Assembly: GCF_021049245.1 (NCBI RefSeq) | Contig: NZ_CP088020.1 | Location: forward strand, 1,742,001-1,806,000 | DNA length: 64,000 bases | Source of the DNA: Radiobacillus kanasensis | Lineage (GTDB): Bacteria; Bacillota; Bacilli; Bacillales; Amphibacillaceae | Direction of reading: 5' to 3' | In this document: positions 17,701 to 26,686 of the stretch, piece by piece | How positions within the stretch are numbered: the first letter of the stretch is position 1 | Layout: the number at the start of each line of letters is the position of its first letter | Notes under the pieces: generated by a model | What the model saw: the letters and a program-made list of their open reading frames with translations, nothing else | Told to the model about the DNA's origin: nothing | Database searches by the model: none | Program-made: the position numbers and the translations under genes

Positions 17701-18321
17701 ATGGTTAAATATGTGTTATTTGATTTTGACGGAACGTTAGCAGATTCTAGAAATGTATTCATTTCAGCATGGAATCAATTGTCTGATGAATATCGTTTCA
17801 AAAAAATACGACATGAGGACCTAGATGAACTACGAGGAATGACGATTAAGGAAAGAAGTAAACGATTGAACTTTCCGATGGTAAAAATGCCTGTTGTTCT
17901 CTCAAAACTTTATCAATGTTATCAGAAATCCATTGATGACATTCTTTTATACGATGGTGTTAAAGAGTTGTTAGAGACATTAGAGAAGGAAGGGTATCAG
18001 CTTGCGGTCTTATCTTCTAATAAAGAAGATGTGATTAAAGCTTTTTTACAAAAACACCAGATTAATTCAATTCCAACCATAGTGTGTTCCAGTAAAATAT
18101 TCGGAAAAGACAGGTTGATGAAGAAATTTATGCGAGATCATAAGGTTCGTGCTTCTCAGATTCTATACATAGGCGATGAGCATAGGGATATTGTTGCTTG
18201 TCGAAAGACTGGAATAAAAGTAGCTTGGGTGAGCTGGGGCTATGATTCCATGGAAGTTGTCAAACGAGAGAAACCAGATTTCATTGTAAACAAGCCGGAA
18301 GATATTTTACAAATAATCTAA
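17701..18321 (+). CDS. HAD-superfamily hydrolase (phosphoglycolate phosphatase-like)
   Basis: 206 residues. The catalytic HAD motif I is FDFDGTLADS with nucleophile Asp at residue 8; motif II is AVLSSNKEDV, and motif IV is YIGDEHRDIVACRKTGIKVAWVSWG. The helical cap lies between, around residues 15-80. Members of this subgroup dephosphorylate small metabolites such as phosphoglycolate; the substrate here cannot be read from sequence. The frame is open further upstream, but ATG 17701 is preferred because GGGAGGAGGAA precedes it. It is the first gene in the block that replaces rnjB. Confidence 0.85.
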   Translation: MVKYVLFDFDGTLADSRNVFISAWNQLSDEYRFKKIRHEDLDELRGMTIKERSKRLNFPMVKMPVVLSKLYQCYQKSIDDILLYDGVKELLETLEKEGYQLAVLSSNKEDVIKAFLQKHQINSIPTIVCSSKIFGKDRLMKKFMRDHKVRASQILYIGDEHRDIVACRKTGIKVAWVSWGYDSMEVVKREKPDFIVNKPEDILQII

Positions 18322-18434
18322 TATCGTTCATGGTTGGTAGTATAAATTCTGGAAATAACCTTTCATTTATTACATAATACGATACAATAAGAAAGGGAAA
18401 ATATCCCATTAAAGAAAAGCCGAGGAGGATTTGG

Positions 18435-18683
18435 ATGAGCAAATATAGTTGGTTATCACTCATTCTATTCATAGGTAGTGTCTTTTTCTTTTTTCTATTT
18501 AAAGGACCGAATGCCGATCTTTTATTAGGTGTTATTGTATTTGGTGTATTATCAATTGCTGGAATCATTTGTTCCATCTTGACAAAGCGCTGGGCTTGGA
18601 TTATCGGAGGAGGTTTAGTGCATGGAGGAGTATTAGGCTTTTCTTACACCCTTTTATTAGCTGGTGGAATTGCTGGTTTCTAA
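18435..18683 (+). CDS. Small membrane protein, unknown function
   Basis: 82 residues, almost wholly hydrophobic, with about three membrane segments (LSLILFIGSVFFFFLF, DLLLGVIVFGVLSIAGIIC, VHGGVLGFSYTLLLAGGIAG) separated by short basic or polar turns such as LTKRWAW. I recognise no family. ATG follows GAGGAGGATTTGG. The next gene begins 8 nt after its stop, so the membrane genes 18435-19168 are probably co-transcribed. Confidence 0.7.
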   Translation: MSKYSWLSLILFIGSVFFFFLFKGPNADLLLGVIVFGVLSIAGIICSILTKRWAWIIGGGLVHGGVLGFSYTLLLAGGIAGF

Positions 18684-18691
18684 GGAGATGA

Positions 18692-19168
18692 ATGTACATG
18701 AAATATATGTTCTCATACGGTTTAGCAACCATTGTTTTTGTATTGTCAACGTTCGTAAGCTGGTATGAAGGAAGTGCGATAAGATCAGACCCATGGGAAT
18801 GGACATATACGGCACTTTTTTCAAAGTGGTGGAATGGAGAAATCACGAGTAGTGCAGATATCGTGCAGCTGGATCACTTTCTTTATGCAGCTAAGTTTAC
18901 GCCTATTTTTCCCTTCCTCATGTTCATCAGTTTCAGCTTTATTGTGGCTATGACTACCTATTTATCTCTGAAAGGGAGACGTAGAGGCTTGATAGGGAGC
19001 TTTATATGTATCGGTTTGGCGTATATGTTTATCGGCATTATGCTTACAAATGCAACGACAGATGGTGGCCAATTATTCCAGTATGGTTCTTTTAGTATGG
19101 GCTTTATATATTTGTTAAGTTTGGTCCTTTTTAAAAGACATAATAGGGAGTCTATTCCCGTTCATTAA
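18692..19168 (+). CDS. Multi-pass membrane protein, unknown function
   Basis: 158 residues with four predicted membrane helices: near residues 3-20, 68-90 (FTPIFPFLMFISFSFIVAM), 103-122 (SFICIGLAYMFIGIML) and 132-150. Between the first and second helix is a Trp-rich loop (SWYEGSAIRSDPWEWTYT). The start is either ATG 18692 or ATG 18698; AAGGAG at 18682-18687 is 4 or 10 nt away, so both are possible. I recognise no family. It lies in the accessory block upstream of the fused permease. Confidence 0.68.
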   Translation: MYMKYMFSYGLATIVFVLSTFVSWYEGSAIRSDPWEWTYTALFSKWWNGEITSSADIVQLDHFLYAAKFTPIFPFLMFISFSFIVAMTTYLSLKGRRRGLIGSFICIGLAYMFIGIMLTNATTDGGQLFQYGSFSMGFIYLLSLVLFKRHNRESIPVH

Positions 19169-19203
19169 TTATTTCCTATTTAATATATGGAAGGGTGAAT
19201 TTG

Positions 19204-19851
19204 GTGAAGGAACAAAGAATGTTCTGGTTTTCAGTTGCGGTCTGTTTGACCTTGTTTATCGTTATCGGATTTAGCTCTCAAATTCTTCCAGCAAACTCTT
19301 CAGATTCACTTGCAATAATTTCAGCGAAGCCAAACTCAGACTATAATCAAACATTTGAAGAACTGGGAATGGGGGTGGTTTATGATTTTCAGATGACTCT
19401 TCCACAGGCCGATGAAACATGGGTAAAGATTTGGGTTGACGCGTATCAAAGTGGTAAGGAAATACAGTCCAATCCTGTTGGAGTATTGTCTTACGGATTA
19501 AGCCCAAATGAATATGAAGAAGGGCACATAGGTTTAGCCCTTGTAGAGGAAGAAGGGGGAAATCCGTTGCTGGTTCTTTATGCGCCTGGAGTAAAAACGT
19601 TACCTAGTCAGCTTTCCATTCCTTTGGATATTGTAGCTGGGGGAAACATAACCGATTATGCTATTGGCATGGAGGACATTCATCTAACGGAAGGAGAAAC
19701 GAAGTTATTAGCTGTCCATAGAACCGTTAAGGATTCTGCTCATCTTATGGATTGGAATGATGCCACGGCTAGGCAGACCATGATTCAAGAGTCAGAGACC
19801 GCCCTTCTTCTAAAAATAAAAGTAGCTAAAGAAATGCCTGAAACAAAATAA
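19204..19851 (+). CDS. Membrane-anchored or exported protein, unknown function
   Basis: 215 residues. A short basic start (KEQRMFWF) and one hydrophobic segment (SVAVCLTLFIVIGFSS) indicate a signal anchor; the rest (about 185 residues) is soluble, acidic and probably extracytoplasmic. A stretch of beta-rich sequence (YDFQMTLPQADETWVKIWVD) is visible but matches no family I know. It has no lipobox, so it is not an obvious substrate-binding lipoprotein, although its position just before an ABC permease makes an accessory role possible. GTG 19204 is preferred because AAGGGTGA lies just upstream; GTG 19195 overlaps that site. Confidence 0.65.
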   Translation: MKEQRMFWFSVAVCLTLFIVIGFSSQILPANSSDSLAIISAKPNSDYNQTFEELGMGVVYDFQMTLPQADETWVKIWVDAYQSGKEIQSNPVGVLSYGLSPNEYEEGHIGLALVEEEGGNPLLVLYAPGVKTLPSQLSIPLDIVAGGNITDYAIGMEDIHLTEGETKLLAVHRTVKDSAHLMDWNDATARQTMIQESETALLLKIKVAKEMPETK

Positions 19852-19875
19852 ATATTGTTAAAAGTGGTGTAGTAC

Positions 19876-21864
19876 ATGAGGTTTTTAAGTATTTTTATTC
19901 ATTATATACTTAGTATCTTTGGTCTCGTTGTTGTAAGCTGTCTTCCTGTATTTTTTAAGAATTCTTTTCCGGAAAGTTTAACGGTTTTTGCAGAGAATGT
20001 TAGTACTGTCATTTCTTCTTTCTTTCAACCATCTGAATGGTACTATCATCAAAGAATTAATTACATGGAAATAGTGGAGCGACCGATCTTTTCTTTCTTG
20101 ATGGAACATTATCTTTATTCGATGACGATTCTTTTATCCGCACTTTTTATCGCATTAGCAGTAGGATTTTTGTTAGCAATTGCTAGCTTTCAAGCTCCGG
20201 CAAGATGGAAACGATTTATTCAAAATCTATTGAATAGTCTAGAAGCGTTACCTGATGTACTGTTTCTATTCCTTCTGCAGATGCTAGTCGTTTGGGTTTA
20301 CAAATGGTCTGGTCTTCTTCTTTTTCCATTTGTGGAATTAGGAGATGAACGTATTTATTTATCTCCGATACTTTCATTGGCCATATTACCATCGGTCTTA
20401 TTTTTTAAAGTTATTTTCCTTTTGTTAGAGGAAGAATGGGGAAAGGATTATGTAGTGCTTGCTCGAAGCAAAGGACTATCTAATTTTAAGATCATAACCT
20501 TGCATTGTATTCGTAACATCAAACAAAGGTTACTTATACAATCTAAACCAATCATTTGGGCCACTTTATCTAGCCTACTCGTTATTGAATATTTACATGG
20601 AATATATGGGATTGTAAATTTTGTCTTTTACGATTCCCGCCCGTTTACGATGTCCATAGCACTTCTTATGATTTTTACTCCGTTTTTCCTTATATACCGC
20701 ACGCTAGAATGGGTAGTTGCTTTGGATGGAGATAAGCTAGATGATCATTATGCGAAAATGTACCGGAGGATTGCGGTTACATCAGGAACATCCCCACTGC
20801 AGATAAATGGGAAAAAACACCTTGTTTCCATAAAAAATATGTGTAAAGACCTATCTAAAAAGCCAAAATTTTGGTTTGGAATCACCTTTATGTTATCCGT
20901 TACGGCCTGGAGCTTTATACACAGTGCAACGCACCATCCAGATGTTGAATTGTTTGGGATTTTCCACGATGAGACTGGTCAATTACAAGCACCGCCGCAT
21001 CCACCAGGTGCTCTATTATTAGGGTCAGACCCCTACGGTTACCCAATCTTAGATATGTTAATTAAGGGTGCAAAATATACGGTTCTCGTATCTGTCTTCA
21101 TTGCTTTCTGCAGAGTAGGGATTGCCTACTTATTAACAATACCTTATATGTTTTGGTTTGGGAAAAGAGTAAAACAAGCCATTAATAGACTCGCTGATGG
21201 AATGCAGTTCCTACCTTTAACATTGATTGCCTATATTTTGTTATTTCCTGTTGTTATTTTTTCTGATGGACAAAAAGAGCTTGCTGAAAGTCTGATGATA
21301 CCGAATATGATATTAGAAATAGTCATCTTAATCCTTTTTGTTATCCCAGTTTTGCTGAATACATTAGGGAGAGAAGCTACTCAACTATTGAAGAGTGAAT
21401 CCATTCAAGCAGCAGTTCTCTTAGGCGCTAGTAAGAGTCGAATTTTCTTCACTCATATCACTTCTCACCTATTGCCTCGGATGGTCTATTTAATGGGACA
21501 GCAAATGATTCAAGTGTTACAGGTATTGGTACATCTAGGTGTATTAGGTATTTTCTTAGGTGGGACTATATTAGGAGATCGAGCCGCACAATCCTTAACT
21601 AATGAGTGGACCTCGATGTTTGAATTATTGAGGGTAGGAATAGTGACGAAGCAGTACTGGTTTGTTGTGCCTGTACTTATGCTTTATGCTTTACTCATAT
21701 ACTCCATCCAAGCAGTCACTAGGAGCGCCCTTGATGTTCAACAAGCTAAAGTTGGCTTGGTAGCCAAATATTCGTCACACAAAAAGTTTCAAGGATGGAA
21801 TACAGAAAAAGATACAGTATCAATGGAACGAAGCCCGGATGCCTTTACGTTCATGAATCGCTAA
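19876..21864 (+). CDS. Fused two-domain ABC transporter permease (OppB/OppC-like)
   Basis: 662 residues, two permease halves in one chain. The first half (about 1-290) has an N-terminal helix, several further helices and an EAA-type cytoplasmic loop near residues 185-215 (EEEWGKDYVVLARSKGL). A basic linker (about 290-325) leads to the second half, which begins with a helix followed by an OppC-like external segment with LLGSDPYGYPILDMLI. A second EAA loop lies near 497-530 (SIQAAVLLGASKSRIFFTH). OppB and OppC are normally separate subunits of peptide or nickel importers. No ATPase or solute-binding protein adjoins it. The ribosome site is weak. Both EAA loops look usable, so an intact double permease is plausible; the substrate is unknown. 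Confidence 0.75.
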   Translation: MRFLSIFIHYILSIFGLVVVSCLPVFFKNSFPESLTVFAENVSTVISSFFQPSEWYYHQRINYMEIVERPIFSFLMEHYLYSMTILLSALFIALAVGFLLAIASFQAPARWKRFIQNLLNSLEALPDVLFLFLLQMLVVWVYKWSGLLLFPFVELGDERIYLSPILSLAILPSVLFFKVIFLLLEEEWGKDYVVLARSKGLSNFKIITLHCIRNIKQRLLIQSKPIIWATLSSLLVIEYLHGIYGIVNFVFYDSRPFTMSIALLMIFTPFFLIYRTLEWVVALDGDKLDDHYAKMYRRIAVTSGTSPLQINGKKHLVSIKNMCKDLSKKPKFWFGITFMLSVTAWSFIHSATHHPDVELFGIFHDETGQLQAPPHPPGALLLGSDPYGYPILDMLIKGAKYTVLVSVFIAFCRVGIAYLLTIPYMFWFGKRVKQAINRLADGMQFLPLTLIAYILLFPVVIFSDGQKELAESLMIPNMILEIVILILFVIPVLLNTLGREATQLLKSESIQAAVLLGASKSRIFFTHITSHLLPRMVYLMGQQMIQVLQVLVHLGVLGIFLGGTILGDRAAQSLTNEWTSMFELLRVGIVTKQYWFVVPVLMLYALLIYSIQAVTRSALDVQQAKVGLVAKYSSHKKFQGWNTEKDTVSMERSPDAFTFMNR

Positions 21865-21945
21865 ATCCTTCCATCTATCCTTTGTATGTAACCGGTATGG
21901 CTTGTTCATACTAACAAGTAAGTTCAAGAAAGGAGCGTGCAAAGG

Positions 21946-22674
21946 ATGGAGAAAGAAAATCAAAATCCGGAAGAACAAAATCAGGATTCTCCACAAGGAT
22001 CATCACTTGTTCAAAAAATTCAACAGCTGGGGCAGTCGAACGTGGCGCAAGCTCCAGAGTCTAATATTCATGTATTATCGATTATTGGTCAAATTGAAGG
22101 GCATGTCCAATTACCACCCCAAAATAAAACGACGAAATACGAGCACTTAATTCCACAAATTATCGCGATCGAGCAAAATCCAAAAATTGAAGGATTGCTC
22201 GTCATTTTGAATACTGTTGGTGGGGATGTAGAAGCAGGACTTGCCTTATCTGAGATGATTGCATCGATATCGAAACCCACTGTGTCGATTGTTTTAGGGG
22301 GAGGTCACTCGATCGGTGTCCCAATTGCAGTATCCACGGATTATTCGTATATTGCACCAACCGCTACAATGACCATTCATCCGATTCGATTAACAGGACT
22401 CGTAATTGGGGTTCCACAAACATTTGAGTACTTAGATAAAATGCAGGAGCGGGTCATTCAGTTTGTAATGAATCACTCCAATATTTCTGAAGAGAAATTT
22501 AAAGAGTTGATGTTCGAAAAAGGAAATTTAACGAGAGATATCGGAACCAATGTAGTCGGTACAGATGCTGTACAATACGGTTTAATTGATTCCATCGGCG
22601 GAGTAAAAGAAGCGATGGCAAAGTTAAATGAGATGATTGAATCCGAGCAAGAAGGAGATGAACTCATTCAATGA
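21946..22674 (+). CDS. tepA: Translocation-enhancing protein TepA (ClpP-like serine protease)
   Basis: 242 residues of the S14/ClpP-TepA fold. A charged Gln/Asn-rich start is followed by [38 protein letters not shown], the active-site region [15 protein letters not shown] (Ser), and [13 protein letters not shown] (His). In B. subtilis TepA (YmfB) is a cytoplasmic protease reported to aid preprotein translocation and to degrade small acid-soluble spore proteins. ATG 21946 fits AAGGAG at spacing 10; a GTG at 21937 would overlap the site. ylzJ overlaps its stop. It lies just before spoIIIE as in B. subtilis. Confidence 0.92.
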   Translation: MEKENQNPEEQNQDSPQGSSLVQKIQQLGQSNVAQAPESNIHVLSIIGQIEGHVQLPPQNKTTKYEHLIPQIIAIEQNPKIEGLLVILNTVGGDVEAGLALSEMIASISKPTVSIVLGGGHSIGVPIAVSTDYSYIAPTATMTIHPIRLTGLVIGVPQTFEYLDKMQERVIQFVMNHSNISEEKFKELMFEKGNLTRDIGTNVVGTDAVQYGLIDSIGGVKEAMAKLNEMIESEQEGDELIQ

Positions 22675-22892
22675 TTTTGTACACGCCTTTAAGTCAGGAA
22701 GACATTTTCCCTGAAGATCAGAAGTCGTACCTAGGTCAAGAAATTGTTCAAGTAGATGGAAAAGCGGTATGTGCGAAGAAGCGTGAAGATGGAAGCTATG
22801 AGGTCATTCAGCTTTTATCGACGAATCCGAATGATTTTCTTGTGCAAAATTTTCAGCCAGGCTCTATTTTTACGACAAATGATGCTAGATAA
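22671..22892 (+). CDS. ylzJ: YlzJ-like small protein
   Basis: 73 residues starting [20 protein letters not shown], the YlzJ family pattern. The function is unknown. ATG overlaps the tepA stop (ATGA), so expression is coupled to tepA. The same gene pair precedes spoIIIE in other Bacillaceae. No membrane segment or known catalytic motif is visible. Confidence 0.85.
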   Translation: MILYTPLSQEDIFPEDQKSYLGQEIVQVDGKAVCAKKREDGSYEVIQLLSTNPNDFLVQNFQPGSIFTTNDAR

Positions 22893-22958
22893 GCCCTCAC
22901 CAAATGGTAAAAATATGATATAATAAACTCGTCTTATATAGTCGACGTTTAATTCTAT

Positions 22959-22987
22959 AACCCTTGTCAGCGCATATGGCAAGGGTT
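22959..22987 (+). other. Hairpin in the spoIIIE leader
   Basis: AACCCTTG pairs with CAAGGGTT across a 13-nt loop; no U-tract follows. It lies between a TATAAT-like sequence (around 22916) and the spoIIIE start at 23042, so it would be in the 5' untranslated leader. It shares the ACCCTT/AAGGGT core with hairpins before truB and pgsA. Confidence 0.4.
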
Positions 22988-23041
22988 TATCATATGGCAG
23001 GAAATGAAAGCAGCAAGGACATTAGCTTAGGGGTGAAGGGC

Positions 23042-25342
23042 ATGGCGAAAAGAAGAAAAAGTAAAAAGAAGCAACCCCAAATAAAACAACAGATAAAGTT
23101 TGAATTACTTGGGATCTTATTTGTGTTTCTTGCTATCTTTGGGAGTGGGGCAAGTACGATAAGCTCTGGACTTATTCCATCAGGATTAGAAAATGTGTTT
23201 CGCTTTTTATTCGGGATATGGTATTTTGTAGCGTCCTTGTTTTTAACATGGGTGGGATTGTATTTCATGATTAAGCGAAAATCTCCTTTCTTTTTACATA
23301 AAAAAATGACAGGGTTTTATTTTATTTTTTTAGGGATTCTGTTACTAACACATATTCAGTCGTTTGAAGCGTTATTGTTGGAATCTGTAGAACCTTCGAT
23401 TATAAAAACGACATGGGGCCAGTACTCCGCATTCTTGGATGGGGAAGTTCCTTCTACGAATCTAGGAGGAGGCATGGCAGGCGCTATTTTATTTGCTTTT
23501 AGTTATTATTTATTTTCTTCCGCAGGAGCCAAGATCGTCTCCGTGTTTTCCATCTTCATTGGCGGCTTGTTCATGACAGAATTCTCAATTGGCGATTTCC
23601 TTGTGAAACGTTGGACAGGCTTAAAAGAAGGAATAAAAAAAGCGAAGGAATCCATTCAAAATAGTTTAGCCAACAAGAAAGAAAAACGAAAAGAAAAGAA
23701 AAACGAAGAGTCCAAGGTGGAGATTGAAACACAGCAGCCTACTCCAGATGAAATACCTGTGGAAACATTTAATGTAGATGTCCAAGAACCGGATTATCCG
23801 GACATTGCTTATTCTACAGATGTAACAAAGCAAACGCGAACGAAGAGTTCAAAAGAGGTAAAGAAGGAAGAGGATGATGACATCGGGACATCCCTACCGA
23901 TGGCGGAGACGGAGAATTTTGATTATAAACTGCCTTCGATGGAATTGTTGTCTGAGCCGGTTCATAATACGCAACATCAAGAAAGATCACAAATTCAGGC
24001 AATTGTTAAGAAGCTAGAGAGAACCTTTCATAGTTTTGGAGTTAAAGCAAAAGTAACCAAGGTACACGTTGGACCGGCGGTTACGAAGTATGAAGTGTAC
24101 CCAGATGTTGGGGTAAAGGTAAGTAAAATTGTGAATCTACATGATGACTTAGCTCTAGCACTTGCAGCAAAAGATATTCGGATAGAAGCACCCATTCCAG
24201 GAAAATCCGCAGTAGGGATTGAAGTTCCGAATCAGGAAGTAGCAACGGTATCAATGCGAGAGGTATTGGAAACGAAGCAGACACACCAAGGGTCTAAGCT
24301 CTCCTTCGTGTTAGGTCGTGATATCTCTGGGGAAGCTGTGATGGCAGAGCTGAATAAAATGCCACACCTTCTGGTAGCCGGGGCAACGGGAAGTGGGAAA
24401 AGTGTCTGTATTAATGGCATTATTACGAGTATCTTAATGCGAGCTAAACCTCACGAAGTCAAAATGATGATGATTGATCCGAAAAAAGTAGAATTGAATG
24501 TGTACAATGGAATTCCTCATTTATTGGCACCAGTTGTCACGGATGCGAAGAAAGCTTCGAGGGCACTAAAAAAGGTTGTTTCCGAGATGGAAAGGCGATA
24601 TGAGTTGTTTTCCGATACCGGTACGAGAAATATCGAAGGATACAACGAATACATCAAAAAACATAATCAACGCGAAGGGGATACCCAGCCTTTGCTTCCA
24701 TACATTGTAGTTCTTGTCGATGAGCTAGCAGACTTAATGATGGTAGCTTCCGGTGATGTAGAGGATGCGATTACGAGACTAGCACAAATGGCAAGAGCAG
24801 CAGGAATACATCTTATTATCGCGACCCAAAGACCATCTGTTGATGTTATAACAGGGGTCATTAAAGCAAATATTCCATCAAGAATTGCCTTTAGCGTCTC
24901 CTCCGCAACAGACTCTAGAACGATTCTAGACTCTGGTGGAGCAGAAAAACTTTTGGGTAGAGGGGATATGTTATTTATTCCAGTCGGATCCTCGAAGCCA
25001 ACGAGAATTCAAGGCGCTTTTCTGTCAGATGAAGAGGTGGAACGTATTGTTGACCACTGTATTGATCAACAGAAAGCTCAATATCAGGAAGACATGATTC
25101 CTGAGGAAACAAGTGAAGTTCAACAAGAGGTGGAAGACGAGTTGTTCGATGATGCGGTTCAAATGATCGTAGAGATGCAGAGTGCTAGTGTATCGATGTT
25201 GCAACGAAGATTCCGTATTGGTTATACGAGAGCTGCACGATTAATTGACGCTATGGAAGACAGAGGAATTATCGGTCCATATGAAGGAAGTAAACCAAGA
25301 ACGGTACTCGTGTCAGATGTATCTGAAGAAAAATCCTCTTAA
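23042..25342 (+). CDS. spoIIIE: DNA translocase SpoIIIE/FtsK
   Basis: 766 residues. Four membrane helices occupy about residues 20-175, followed by a charged Lys/Glu linker, then the RecA-like motor: alpha domain, Walker [14 protein letters not shown] near residue 447, Walker [14 protein letters not shown], and the C-terminal gamma winged helix ([20 protein letters not shown]) that reads oriented SRS sequences. In B. subtilis SpoIIIE pumps the chromosome into the forespore at the septum. An in-frame extension upstream exists, but ATG 23042 with GGGGTGAAGGG matches the [10 protein letters not shown] start. It lies between ylzJ and ymfC as in B. subtilis. Confidence 0.95.
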   Translation: MAKRRKSKKKQPQIKQQIKFELLGILFVFLAIFGSGASTISSGLIPSGLENVFRFLFGIWYFVASLFLTWVGLYFMIKRKSPFFLHKKMTGFYFIFLGILLLTHIQSFEALLLESVEPSIIKTTWGQYSAFLDGEVPSTNLGGGMAGAILFAFSYYLFSSAGAKIVSVFSIFIGGLFMTEFSIGDFLVKRWTGLKEGIKKAKESIQNSLANKKEKRKEKKNEESKVEIETQQPTPDEIPVETFNVDVQEPDYPDIAYSTDVTKQTRTKSSKEVKKEEDDDIGTSLPMAETENFDYKLPSMELLSEPVHNTQHQERSQIQAIVKKLERTFHSFGVKAKVTKVHVGPAVTKYEVYPDVGVKVSKIVNLHDDLALALAAKDIRIEAPIPGKSAVGIEVPNQEVATVSMREVLETKQTHQGSKLSFVLGRDISGEAVMAELNKMPHLLVAGATGSGKSVCINGIITSILMRAKPHEVKMMMIDPKKVELNVYNGIPHLLAPVVTDAKKASRALKKVVSEMERRYELFSDTGTRNIEGYNEYIKKHNQREGDTQPLLPYIVVLVDELADLMMVASGDVEDAITRLAQMARAAGIHLIIATQRPSVDVITGVIKANIPSRIAFSVSSATDSRTILDSGGAEKLLGRGDMLFIPVGSSKPTRIQGAFLSDEEVERIVDHCIDQQKAQYQEDMIPEETSEVQQEVEDELFDDAVQMIVEMQSASVSMLQRRFRIGYTRAARLIDAMEDRGIIGPYEGSKPRTVLVSDVSEEKSS

Positions 25343-25364
25343 TGGATTATAAACGAACAATCAG

Positions 25365-25393
25365 GACAACCCTATGGAGGGTTGTCTTTTTTG
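25365..25393 (+). terminator. Rho-independent terminator after spoIIIE
   Basis: GACAACCCT pairs exactly with AGGGTTGTC around ATGG, followed by TTTTTTG. It lies 22 nt past the stop. Confidence 0.85.
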
Positions 25394-25403
25394 TTGCTTA
25401 GCA

Positions 25404-25482
25404 GGAAATTATAAAATTGGCTATGTGTGGATAACATATATCGACAGCCACGTCCAGCTCCAGCGCCCCGAGCTTTTGTTCT
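25404..25482 (-). repeat. Short dispersed repeat, copy 1 (minus orientation)
   Basis: Read on the minus strand this begins ACAAAAGCTCGGGGCGCTGG and continues through GAGCTGGACGTGGCTGT and GTTATCCACACATAGCCAAT to an AATTTC end. Nearly the same sequence follows mutS on the plus strand at 50076-50160, and a shorter relative follows recA at 40447. The family resembles the ACAAAAGCGGAAGCGCC class of intergenic repeats I recall from Bacillus genomes. Confidence 0.7.
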
Positions 25483-25844
25483 TAACGTGGTTCTAGTGGT
25501 ACTCTTTTTGGAATCTTAAGGTAAGTAGATTTAGGGAATGGATTTCGGAACACGGTTATCTTTTACCTGCGGTGGAAGTTAACTTAGTCTGCGCTTCCTT
25601 TTTAAAATCTATAAAGAAAAAGTGGTTTTCTTGGCTGTTCTTACTCGTTCTTCTCGGTCTCTGTTACTCTAATGGAGTAAAGGGAATGGGAATAGTGTAA
25701 CACTATGGACAAAAAGTCTTACATCTATTCCAATATTTTTCCCTAATTTCTATTTATTTATGACAGTAAAAGTGTTATATTTATTTCGGACAATCAGTCA
25801 TACGTCAGAGGTCAGTTCTCTCGAGCAAACGTAGGAGGAACAGC
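25483..25844. other. Gene-free gap before ymfC
   Basis: 362 nt without a supported gene. It is AT-rich towards the ymfC start. A segment around 25538-25612 ending near TTAGTCTGCGCTTCC resembles a stretch near 46784 (CTAGTCTGCATTTC), perhaps decayed relatives of one repeat. A convincing promoter for ymfC was not found by eye; AGGAGGAAC before the ymfC ATG is clear. Confidence 0.5.
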
Positions 25845-26570
25845 ATGTCAATAAAAGCCGATACTCGTCATTTGTACTTACAGGTCATTGATCAAATGAA
25901 AAAAGACATTGAAGCTGGAGTTTATGGGGAAAAAGAAAAACTTCCTTCCGAATTTGAACTCTCAAAAAAGCTCGGTGTCTCTAGAGCAACTTTGCGTGAA
26001 GCATTACGACTGCTAGAAGAAGATAATATCGTAACGCGTCGACACGGAGTTGGTACGTTTGTGAACTCAAAACCTATCTTTTCCTCAGGGATTGAGCAAT
26101 TAAACAGTGTAACGGATATGATTATTCGTTCAGGACGTAAACCTGGGTCTCAATATTTATCCACAGAAGTTGTTAGTCCAACCGAGGATGATAGAGAACG
26201 ATTTTCTCCAAAACATGTTGACTCCTTAGCCAAAATAGAAAGAGTTCGAACAGCAGATGGACAACCAGTCGTCTATTGTATCGATAAAGTGGACGAATCA
26301 TTGATTCCATTGGATCAAGTCCACAACCAAGACTCCATATTTCAAATACTAGAGGATTATAGTAACAAAGAAATAAGTTATGCAGTAACGTACATAGAAC
26401 CAGTAGGCTATCATGAGATTATTTCACCTGTACTAAATTGTGAGCCGGACCAGTCGTTGCTTTTATTGAAGCAAATGCACTATACAGATGATGATGAACC
26501 TGTTCTTTATTCATCCAATTATTTTAGGTCCGATGTGTTCAGTTTTTATGTTTTAAGAAAAAGACCTTAA
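25845..26570 (+). CDS. ymfC: GntR family transcriptional regulator YmfC
   Basis: 241 residues. The N-terminal winged helix-turn-helix (residues 8-75: [41 protein letters not shown]) is followed by a UTRA effector domain (about 90-240), so it belongs to the HutC subfamily. The ligand is unknown. B. subtilis has ymfC directly after spoIIIE; here a nucleoside-type ABC importer follows it immediately, so it may control that importer. The stop overlaps a possible terminator stem. Confidence 0.9.
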   Translation: MSIKADTRHLYLQVIDQMKKDIEAGVYGEKEKLPSEFELSKKLGVSRATLREALRLLEEDNIVTRRHGVGTFVNSKPIFSSGIEQLNSVTDMIIRSGRKPGSQYLSTEVVSPTEDDRERFSPKHVDSLAKIERVRTADGQPVVYCIDKVDESLIPLDQVHNQDSIFQILEDYSNKEISYAVTYIEPVGYHEIISPVLNCEPDQSLLLLKQMHYTDDDEPVLYSSNYFRSDVFSFYVLRKRP

Positions 26571-26602
26571 AGAGCTGGACATAATAAAAAAGGGTCTTTT
26601 TA
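26558..26602 (+). terminator. Possible terminator overlapping the ymfC stop
   Basis: AAAAAGACC, which includes codons at the end of ymfC, can pair with GGTCTTTTT around a 26-nt loop, with T residues at the end. The loop is long, so the call is tentative. Confidence 0.4.
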
Positions 26603-26686
26603 GGAGGTGATTAATACATAACGTTTGTATGAAAATCTGCAAGAAATTCCACACTAGTTCTAAATAACATTATGGGGGTTTTAGTT

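Noticed and set aside
26571..26686. Purine riboswitch before the nucleoside importer
   Set aside because: The 116-nt leader is too short and lacks the conserved purine aptamer loops by eye.
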